NCBI GenBank assembly: GCA_945787595.1
Contig: CALZJV010000332.1
Location: forward strand, 1-12,861
DNA: 12,861 bases
Direction: 5' to 3'
DNA from: an uncultured Desulfobacterales bacterium
Lineage (GTDB): Bacteria; Desulfobacterota; Desulfobacteria; Desulfobacterales; JAFDCJ01
A model generated the notes under the pieces. That model was not told the DNA's origin. It saw only the letters and a program-made list of their open reading frames with translations, and searched no databases. The translations under genes and the position numbers were made by a program. The stretch's first letter is position 1; each line of letters opens with the position of its first letter. Positions 1-6,321 of this stretch are shown one piece after another.

Positions 1-8
1 AGCGATCC

Positions 9-1835
9 ATGTTCGGAAATTTCATATATTTTATCCTCGTACTTCTCATTTATCTCACCTATCAACCCTCCGATGACACCTTTTTCACGGCGGTTTACTC
101 GTTTACGTTTTTTTTCTGTCTGATTTTCCTTTTTTCTTTCCTAACGCGCTTTCAATTTCGAAGGATCGAAAGACGGATCGCAAAGGGCCAATATCTGCGG
201 ATCGACCATCAGTTTAACACCATAGTGCTCCACCAATCTATAATGGCCATCCTGCTTTTTGCCATTGATATCTACGGGCTGAATCTACCTTCCTTTTTGG
301 TAAGCTTAGTGCCCTTTAAGACCATACCGACCCTTTTGGCCTTGCTCTTTCTGATGTTATTTGTTTTCTACCTGGCGATCGTCTGGAGTTTTGCCTATGG
401 GCCATATGAAAAGCTCTACAGACCCGGGATTTCCAGACGCACCTACGTCATTTCCAATATTTCCTTTTCGATTCCCGTTTTGCTGCCCTGGCTGTTTCTG
501 TCCGGGATCTTAGATATAATCCATGCCTTGCCCTTTGAATCTCCAAAGCGATTTCTAAACACCACCGAAGGTGAAGTCACCTATTTTCTCTTTTTCCTTT
601 TTGGCGTGGCCATCATCGGACCGGCCCTGGTTCAAAAATTCTGGCGCTGCAAGCCCCTTGAAGACGGTTACCAACGAAACCGAATCGAAAACTTATGTAA
701 AAGAGCGGGATTAACTTACGCCAACATCTTGTATTGGCCCATTTTCGGCGGCAAAATGATCACCGCCGGTGTCATGGGGCTCATACAAAAATTTCGCTAC
801 CTTCTAGTTACCCCTTCCCTGCTGCAGTTGTTGGAGCCCGAAGAGGTCGATGCGGTTATTGCCCATGAAATCGGTCATATAAAAAAAAAGCATCTTTTAT
901 TTTATCTGGTGTTTTTTGTCGGTTTCATGCTCCTCTCCTATGTCACTTTTGATATCATGATCTTTGCCATCATCTATACAAAGCCTGTATTCTGGTTTAT
1001 CAGCAAAACCGGATTGAGTCAGATAGCAGTTGTTTCGGGGATACGCAGTATTGTCATGATCAGTGTTTTTTTAATCTATTTCCGATTTATTTTCGGCTTT
1101 TTCATGCGTAACTTTGAACGTCAGGCAGACACTTATGTGTATGCATTGTTCGACAGCGCCAAACCGCTGATTACTACCCTGGAAAAGATAGCCGCCGCTA
1201 GCGGCCAATCGGCGGACAAACCCAACTGGCATCATTTCAGCATCCGACAACGAATTGATTACCTCAGAAAATGTGAAACCAATGCATCCTGGGTAACCCG
1301 CCATGACCGTAAAGTGAAAAAAAGCATCGGGGTTTACCTGGCGTGTTTGATTCTTTTGGGAATTTTTGGATACCAATTGGATGTCGTTGCAATGGGAGAC
1401 CGGATCAGCGGGCATTTTCTGGAAAAGGTAATTCTAGCAGAAATTGATCATACCCCTGATAATCCGAATTTATACAGCCTGCTGGGTAATATTTACTACA
1501 ATAGTGAGAATTGGGCCGGAGTCCGAGATGCCTGGGAAAAATCGTTGGCATTGGAGCCGGACAATGCACAGGTCCTTAACAACCTAGCCTGGCAGTACGC
1601 CACCTGTGAAGATAAACGCTTTCAAGATCCCGGCCGAGCCCTGGCGCTGGCCAAATTGGCGATCCGGCTTGAAAGACTGCCACATGTATGGGATACGTTG
1701 GCGGAAAGTTACTATGTCAACGGAATGTACCGGGAGGCGGTTGAAGCCGGCAAGCAAGCCCTGGCGCTGGCCAGAAAGAAACGTACCTATTACGAAGATC
1801 AGTTAATTAAGTTTAACAATGCTGCACAGAATTAG
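9..1835 (+). CDS. Membrane M48-family zinc metalloprotease with C-terminal TPR repeats
   Basis: This 608-residue protein is a predicted integral-membrane zinc endopeptidase of the M48 (HtpX/Ste24-like) family. Several hydrophobic helices fill residues 1-210. The zinc motif HEIGH is at 286-290, followed by two more long hydrophobic stretches (about 295-325 and 343-362). The likely third zinc ligand, Glu370, lies in an ERQAD motif, as is usual for M48 enzymes. A further hydrophobic helix at about 438-457 leads into a tail with at least two TPR-like repeats (about 478-600), probably for partner binding. Known family roles are membrane-protein quality control and cleavage of envelope substrates; the substrate here is unknown. 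The ATG at position 9 begins a hydrophobic N-terminus that suits a true start, but only 8 bases precede it, so no ribosome site can be judged. It converges on the next gene with an 8-bp gap. Family assignment is firm; function beyond proteolysis is not. Confidence 0.88.
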   Translation: MFGNFIYFILVLLIYLTYQPSDDTFFTAVYSFTFFFCLIFLFSFLTRFQFRRIERRIAKGQYLRIDHQFNTIVLHQSIMAILLFAIDIYGLNLPSFLVSLVPFKTIPTLLALLFLMLFVFYLAIVWSFAYGPYEKLYRPGISRRTYVISNISFSIPVLLPWLFLSGILDIIHALPFESPKRFLNTTEGEVTYFLFFLFGVAIIGPALVQKFWRCKPLEDGYQRNRIENLCKRAGLTYANILYWPIFGGKMITAGVMGLIQKFRYLLVTPSLLQLLEPEEVDAVIAHEIGHIKKKHLLFYLVFFVGFMLLSYVTFDIMIFAIIYTKPVFWFISKTGLSQIAVVSGIRSIVMISVFLIYFRFIFGFFMRNFERQADTYVYALFDSAKPLITTLEKIAAASGQSADKPNWHHFSIRQRIDYLRKCETNASWVTRHDRKVKKSIGVYLACLILLGIFGYQLDVVAMGDRISGHFLEKVILAEIDHTPDNPNLYSLLGNIYYNSENWAGVRDAWEKSLALEPDNAQVLNNLAWQYATCEDKRFQDPGRALALAKLAIRLERLPHVWDTLAESYYVNGMYREAVEAGKQALALARKKRTYYEDQLIKFNNAAQN

Positions 1836-1843
1836 CTGAATAG

Positions 1844-4180
1844 CTATCGTATACAGACCTTGCGCACCTGCTGCAGTTCCAGATGTCCGCCAAATATCTT
1901 CTCTATCCCATCCTGTTTCAACGTTGTCATACCGTCCTTTATGGCCTGGGTTCTGATTACATCAACTTTGGCCCGATTTTGGATCAGCAATTTTATCTCA
2001 TCGGTTCCCATCAGCAATTCGTGCAGGGCCATCCGTCCGCGATAGCCTTTATTGTTGCAAATTCTACAGCCGACTGTCCGGTTCAGCATTAACTGATCTG
2101 TATATTGAATGTTTACCTTCTCATCGAAACTATCGGGTCCATATTCCCTGACCAGGGAAGTATACTCATCCGCAGAAGTATGGTAGGGCTGCTTGCAATC
2201 TTTGCAGAGGGTCCTTGCAAGCCGTTGGGCCAGGATGCATAGAATCGCATCTGAAAAATTGAAAGGATCCATCCCCATATCCAACAGGCGGGTAATGCTC
2301 TCGGGCGCACTGTTGGTATGCAGTGTGGATAAAACCAGATGTCCCGTGAGCGAAGCCTGAATGCCGATGGATGTTGTTTCTCTGTCGCGCATTTCACCGA
2401 CCATGATGACATCCGGGTCGGCTCTGAGAAACGAGCGCATGGCTGCGGCGAAATCAAGTCCTATTTTCGGTTTCACTTGAACCTGCCGCAATCCTTTTTG
2501 GGTGATCTCCACCGGATCTTCGGCAGTCCATATTTTGGTTTCAGGTTTATTGAGATATTTTAAGGCGGAATGAAGCGTGGTGGTTTTGCCCGATCCGGTG
2601 GGCCCACAAACAAACACGATACCATAAGGGGTGGATATCGCGCGTGTAAAATTCTCATAGTTCCTTTTGCTAAAACCGATCTTATTGAGCGGCAGTGGCT
2701 CGCCGGCATCCAGAAGGCGCATGACAACGTCCTCAATCCCACCCTGGGTGGGAAGCGTGGCGACCCGCAGTTCGATGTCTTGACCATCGCTTTTTTTCAA
2801 TTTGATTTTGCCGTCCTGGGGTTTTCGGCGTTCGGCAATATCAAGATCGGACATAATTTTTATGCGGGATACGACGGCATTGCGGTAACTGAAAGGAATG
2901 GTTTGATAGACCACACAATCGCCGTCAATGCGGGTTCTAACCTGAGTATTCTCCTTGCCGGGGAAAGGCTCTATGTGAATGTCGGAAGCGCCGCGAGCAT
3001 AGGCATCAAGGATTATTTTATTGACCAGCTTCACAACCATACTGTCTTCTTCCCCGATTTCACTTTCAGCTTCTTCAATTTCTTCCGTTTCCTCCTGCAT
3101 CACAGACAAGATTTCTTCAATCCCCTTCTGTTGCTGGGCATCCCTGAAGAAAAAATTGATCATTTCGAGAATATCGCGCCTCAAAGCAACACAAAATTTG
3201 ATATCTTTGCCTGGAAAAAGGGATTTTATTTCGCTGACCTTCTGCTGATCGTGAGGATTGTCGATAGCGATGACGGTACCTGCATCTTCTTCCCGCAAGG
3301 GGACCCAACAATTTGTGCGCAAAAAGGGAATTTTCAAACCGGCCAGCAGCTTCTCCGGTACCATCATGTCGAGTGTGAATTCGACGGCTTCAGTATTATA
3401 ATACTTGGCGAAGGCAGCCAATATATCTTTCTTTGAAATCTTGATGTCCGACATTAACACCGTTTCAACCGACATTTGCTTTTTTCTGGCAAGAACGATT
3501 CCTTTTTCCAGTTCCTGATGGGTCAGCAAATGATTTTCAAGGAGAAAATCAAATTTTCCCATGGTGTATCTTTCAGTCAGCTTTTGCTGAGTATGCAGCG
3601 CAATTCCAAGGATGCTCGCGACTTCCTCAAGGGATTTTTCGTCAATTTGAACAAAGGGCTTTCCAGTCTTGCGGTTCATTAATTGAATGACACCGAGCAG
3701 GCGGTTTCGAAAACCAATCGGACGGGCCAGTATTTGTCGGGTCTTAAATCCGGTCTTGAAGTCCCAGCGATCATCGAATCTTAAATCCGGATCAATCAAA
3801 GCCAGTTCTTTTGAACTATAGGCATTCTTGATATTGATGATCGTATTGTTCGTTGCACACCAGCCCGCGATGCTTTTCGCTGAAATGGGTATACGGATCT
3901 CCTCTATATCGTTACCTGATTTAAATCGTGAAACTAGTTGGTGCTTATTTTTGTCTACGACATAGACCGTGATTCGCTCGGCTTCAAAAAGAGAGGTGAT
4001 ATCATCTTTCAAGTTGATTAATATCTCATCTAGATTGGCAGCAGCATTTATCTTGTTGCAGATTTTCTGTAAACGGGTTCGGTAGGCCACCTCAGATGTG
4101 AGTTCTCGAATATGCCGGTCCTTTATTTTAGATGCCGGTGATGCCGAAACCGTGGTTTTCTGTTTTTGCTTGTCAGGCAT
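1844..4180 (-). CDS. GAF-domain GspE/PilB-type secretion or pilus assembly ATPase
   Basis: This 778-residue protein is a hexameric-type secretion/pilus ATPase of the GspE/PilB/MshE family with an added N-terminal sensor domain. Residues about 35-200 read as a GAF domain, about 205-350 as an MshEN (T2SSE N-terminal) domain, and about 375-770 as the motor. Visible motor motifs are the Asp box SDIHIEP, Walker A GPTGSGKT at 526-533, a Walker B region around D590-D599 with GEMRD in place of the usual GEIRD, and the His box STLHTN. A zinc-binding tetracysteine pair is present at C659/C662 and C705/C708. The motor looks complete. An acidic, Glu-rich linker (about 365-385) joins the MshEN region to the motor. 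The start ATG lies inside the end of the upstream small membrane gene, so the two are probably translationally coupled. No pilin, GspF/PilC or secretin gene is nearby, so whether it drives pili, type II secretion or something else cannot be told here. Confidence 0.88.
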   Translation of the reverse strand: MPDKQKQKTTVSASPASKIKDRHIRELTSEVAYRTRLQKICNKINAAANLDEILINLKDDITSLFEAERITVYVVDKNKHQLVSRFKSGNDIEEIRIPISAKSIAGWCATNNTIINIKNAYSSKELALIDPDLRFDDRWDFKTGFKTRQILARPIGFRNRLLGVIQLMNRKTGKPFVQIDEKSLEEVASILGIALHTQQKLTERYTMGKFDFLLENHLLTHQELEKGIVLARKKQMSVETVLMSDIKISKKDILAAFAKYYNTEAVEFTLDMMVPEKLLAGLKIPFLRTNCWVPLREEDAGTVIAIDNPHDQQKVSEIKSLFPGKDIKFCVALRRDILEMINFFFRDAQQQKGIEEILSVMQEETEEIEEAESEIGEEDSMVVKLVNKIILDAYARGASDIHIEPFPGKENTQVRTRIDGDCVVYQTIPFSYRNAVVSRIKIMSDLDIAERRKPQDGKIKLKKSDGQDIELRVATLPTQGGIEDVVMRLLDAGEPLPLNKIGFSKRNYENFTRAISTPYGIVFVCGPTGSGKTTTLHSALKYLNKPETKIWTAEDPVEITQKGLRQVQVKPKIGLDFAAAMRSFLRADPDVIMVGEMRDRETTSIGIQASLTGHLVLSTLHTNSAPESITRLLDMGMDPFNFSDAILCILAQRLARTLCKDCKQPYHTSADEYTSLVREYGPDSFDEKVNIQYTDQLMLNRTVGCRICNNKGYRGRMALHELLMGTDEIKLLIQNRAKVDVIRTQAIKDGMTTLKQDGIEKIFGGHLELQQVRKVCIR

Positions 4181-4418
4181 TGTTTGTGTCTTGGTGTTTC
4201 AATTCTTTATAATTGGCGAAAATTTTTCTAGCACCACCCAGAATCAATAAAAATCCAAGCAGATAAAAACAAAAGTAAACGAACCCGATCACTGAAGCAA
4301 AGTATTCGATGGTCTTAATTTTTGGCATGACCTGGGGGATCCGAAAAAAGACACCCACACCAGCCAGGACGAGTAAAATACCCCAGACAATCTGAAAATA
4401 TATTTTGTTCTTATCCAT
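4173..4418 (-). CDS. Small two-helix membrane protein, unrecognised family
   Basis: An 81-residue protein that I do not recognise. It has a short charged start, a hydrophobic helix at about 8-25, a loop containing Arg, Pro and Lys residues, a second hydrophobic helix at about 39-61, and a hydrophilic, mostly basic C-terminal tail. This fits a two-pass inner-membrane protein with both ends on the same side. Its last codons overlap the start of the GspE-type ATPase gene by 8 bp, the stop TGA following the ATG of the next gene almost at once. That arrangement is strong evidence that it is a real gene co-translated with the ATPase. It may be an accessory or anchor for that ATPase, which is inference from position only. 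The ribosome site ahead of its ATG is weak. Confidence 0.7.
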   Translation of the reverse strand: MDKNKIYFQIVWGILLVLAGVGVFFRIPQVMPKIKTIEYFASVIGFVYFCFYLLGFLLILGGARKIFANYKELKHQDTNNA

Positions 4419-4461
4419 TGAAGCAACTTAATATTGATAAATAGACAGAATCCATAAATCT

Positions 4462-5253
4462 TCAATCCCTTAAGCCTCCCTTAAACTCCGCCTTGCGCTT
4501 TTCCAGAAACGCGGAGGTACCTTCTTTGGCATCCGGGCTGGCATAGCAGAGAGCAAATGCATCAATTTCAATACCACAGCCGGTGGCCAGATCCACATTC
4601 ATACCCTTGTTCACCGCTTGTTTCGCTTCTCTCAGTGAGACCTTACCCTTGGAACCAATTATAGCGGCAGTTTTCATCACTTCTTCCATGAGTCTGTCCT
4701 GAGGGACTACCTTGTTAACCAATCCAATCTGAAGGGCTTCCTCGGCCGATATCATCTTACCTGTAAAGATCAATTCCTTTGCCATGCTGGTACCGATTAA
4801 TCGCGGCAACCGCTGGGTGCCGCCGAATCCCGGGATTACCCCGAGATTTATTTCAGGTTGGCCGAATTTGGCGTTTTCCGAGGCATAGATAAAATCACAG
4901 GCAATGGCTATCTCGGTGCCCCCACCCAAGGCAAATCCGTTAACCGCAGCGACTGCTGTGATCGGCAAAATTTGCAACTTGTCGATAATATTATGTCCGC
5001 TTCTGGCAAAAGACTTCGCCTTAAGCGAGTCAAAAGTGGCCAGTTCGGATATATCAGCGCCAGCCACAAATGATTTATCGCCTGCTCCGGTAAGTACGAG
5101 AACTCGAATGCTTTCGTCGGCCGCAATTTCGTCTAGCGCCAGAGACAACTCCGCAAGCAATGCGCCATTGAGCGCATTCAGCGCCTTGGGCCGGTTAAAG
5201 GTGATGGTTGCAATTCCCTCTTTTACCTCATACATGATGTTTTCATACGCCAT
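4462..5253 (-). CDS. Enoyl-CoA hydratase / short-chain 3-hydroxyacyl-CoA dehydratase (crotonase family)
   Basis: A complete 263-residue crotonase-fold protein. It most likely catalyses reversible hydration of a short-chain trans-2-enoyl-CoA in the cytoplasm, as in beta-oxidation or butyrate-type metabolism. The oxyanion-hole region SFVAGADISEL is at about 61-71 and NGFALGGGTE at about 105-114. Both catalytic glutamates of true hydratases are present: Glu114 in GGGTE and Glu134 in QPEINLGVIPG. The following GFGGTQRLPRLIG segment matches the hydratase subgroup closely. The ATG is fixed by a strong GGAGGT ribosome site 5 bases upstream. No acyl-CoA dehydrogenase, thiolase or hydroxyacyl-CoA dehydrogenase gene lies beside it, so the pathway cannot be read from context. 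It resembles bacterial Crt-type enzymes, but chain-length preference cannot be judged by eye. Confidence 0.92.
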   Translation of the reverse strand: MAYENIMYEVKEGIATITFNRPKALNALNGALLAELSLALDEIAADESIRVLVLTGAGDKSFVAGADISELATFDSLKAKSFARSGHNIIDKLQILPITAVAAVNGFALGGGTEIAIACDFIYASENAKFGQPEINLGVIPGFGGTQRLPRLIGTSMAKELIFTGKMISAEEALQIGLVNKVVPQDRLMEEVMKTAAIIGSKGKVSLREAKQAVNKGMNVDLATGCGIEIDAFALCYASPDAKEGTSAFLEKRKAEFKGGLRD

Positions 5254-5258
5254 AGTAA

Positions 5259-5264
5259 ACCTCC
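5259..5264 (-). promoter_or_regulatory. Strong Shine-Dalgarno site of the enoyl-CoA hydratase gene
   Basis: GGAGGT on the minus strand, with a 5-base spacer before the ATG at 5253. It is a near-perfect anti-16S match and by far the strongest ribosome site in the window. Most neighbouring genes have weak or no visible site, so this suggests that the hydratase is translated efficiently. Confidence 0.8.
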
Positions 5265-5294
5265 ATTTCAGTGTAAAAATATAACAATTGCTGT

Positions 5295-5323
5295 TCGATA
5301 AATCATCAAGTTGGATTTGTCAA
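5295..5323 (-). promoter_or_regulatory. Candidate sigma-70 promoter of the enoyl-CoA hydratase gene
   Basis: A perfect TTGACA -35 hexamer (5318-5323, minus strand) sits 17 bases from TATCGA (5295-5300), a poor -10 match of which only TAT fits the consensus. It lies in the 96-bp gap between the transporter and the hydratase, about 40 bases ahead of the hydratase start. Spacing is ideal but the -10 is weak, so this is only a suggestion. Confidence 0.3.
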
Positions 5324-5349
5324 ATTGAAAACACGGAAGCTTCCTTCGT

Positions 5350-6264
5350 CTACTTCTCGCCGGATGCCGCAATATATATCGCTGATAAAATAAACAGTCC
5401 ACCAATAAATTTCGCCCAGGTCAATCCTTCGTGGAATATGACGTAAGCCAACAGGGTGCTGCCGATGGGTTCGCCCATCAAAGACACTGCCACCAAACTG
5501 GTGCTGAACCACTTAAGAGACCAGTTGTAGCTCGAGTGACCGAATAATTGAGATATGAGGGCCATGGCCCAAAACGCCGCAACCGTTTGCATACTGTAGC
5601 CTGTAATCGGAAGATTCAAAAATAGCACCACCAGCCATAAAATGACAGCCGCACTGCTATAGCAGATGGCAACATATGAAAGCAGGGAAAGTTTGCGGCG
5701 CAATTTCCGTCCGAAGAGCAGATAAACCGCGGCACATACGGCCCCGCAAACCGCCAGCAAATCTCCCCACAGCGCCTTGCCTCCGGTTGCAAAATCTCCG
5801 AAACCGATAATTGCGGCACCGATGACACTGACGATGATGCTTGTGATCGTTGCCCCTCCAATGCGATCTTTGGAGATCAGTGGGGTGAACAGACCAACCC
5901 AGAGCGGAATCGTGTTGACCAGCACTACGCTGTTGGCAATCGCCGTATAGTCCAGTGAAGAAATCCAGGTGGCAAAATGCAAGGCGAGAAAAAGCCCGGA
6001 CAGCAATGCCAGTTTAAAATCGTAAACAGATAAACTGCGCAGTTCATCTCCGGCCTTCCAGACGGCAAGAGGGATCAAAATCAGCGCGGCCAGGCCCATT
6101 CGATAGGCGGCGGTGACCAGGGCCGGCGAATCAGCCAGGCGGGCAAAAATCGAACCCGTGGAAACACCAATAATACCTATTATCAAAACCACATAGGGAT
6201 TAAATGGAGGGATGGCTTTTTCTTTTCCCATAACCATAATTGCTAACGCTTGATACTGGCTCAT
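5350..6264 (-). CDS. EamA/DMT-superfamily membrane transporter
   Basis: A 304-residue, highly hydrophobic protein with about ten transmembrane helices arranged as two EamA repeats (roughly residues 22-155 and 165-300), typical of the drug/metabolite transporter superfamily. Family hallmarks seen are an early AAYRMG motif after the first helix pair, the FATWISSLDYTAIANSVVLVNTIPLWVGL stretch closing the first repeat (about residues 98-126), and the SLMGEPIGSTLLAYVIFHEG region near the end of the second. It probably exports or exchanges a small metabolite or amino acid across the inner membrane; the substrate cannot be predicted. The start is uncertain: ATGs at 6264, 6237 and 6231 are all in frame, and none has a clear ribosome site. 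The first dozen residues are poorly family-like, so a start at 6237 or 6231 is quite possible. Confidence 0.85.
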   Translation of the reverse strand: MSQYQALAIMVMGKEKAIPPFNPYVVLIIGIIGVSTGSIFARLADSPALVTAAYRMGLAALILIPLAVWKAGDELRSLSVYDFKLALLSGLFLALHFATWISSLDYTAIANSVVLVNTIPLWVGLFTPLISKDRIGGATITSIIVSVIGAAIIGFGDFATGGKALWGDLLAVCGAVCAAVYLLFGRKLRRKLSLLSYVAICYSSAAVILWLVVLFLNLPITGYSMQTVAAFWAMALISQLFGHSSYNWSLKWFSTSLVAVSLMGEPIGSTLLAYVIFHEGLTWAKFIGGLFILSAIYIAASGEK

Positions 6265-6321
6265 TTATTTTCGAGGGAGGATTAAAACATTGTCCATTGG
6301 TTAAGTGTTGCGTGTTGGGGA

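Noticed and set aside
1826..1860. Possible hairpin (TAGCT/AGCTA) between the convergent protease and ATPase genes as a shared terminator
   Set aside because: The stem is only 5 bp, AT-rich, overlaps the protease stop, and is not followed by a T-run on either strand.
2570..3436. A 288-codon open frame on the plus strand opposite the GspE-type ATPase
   Set aside because: It lies wholly antisense to a gene with intact family motifs, has no recognisable domain, and reads as a codon-bias shadow.
5335..5344. GGAAGCTTCC palindrome just after the transporter stop as a terminator
   Set aside because: A self-complementary 10-mer can form only a 3-bp stem with a minimal loop, and the following T-run is short.
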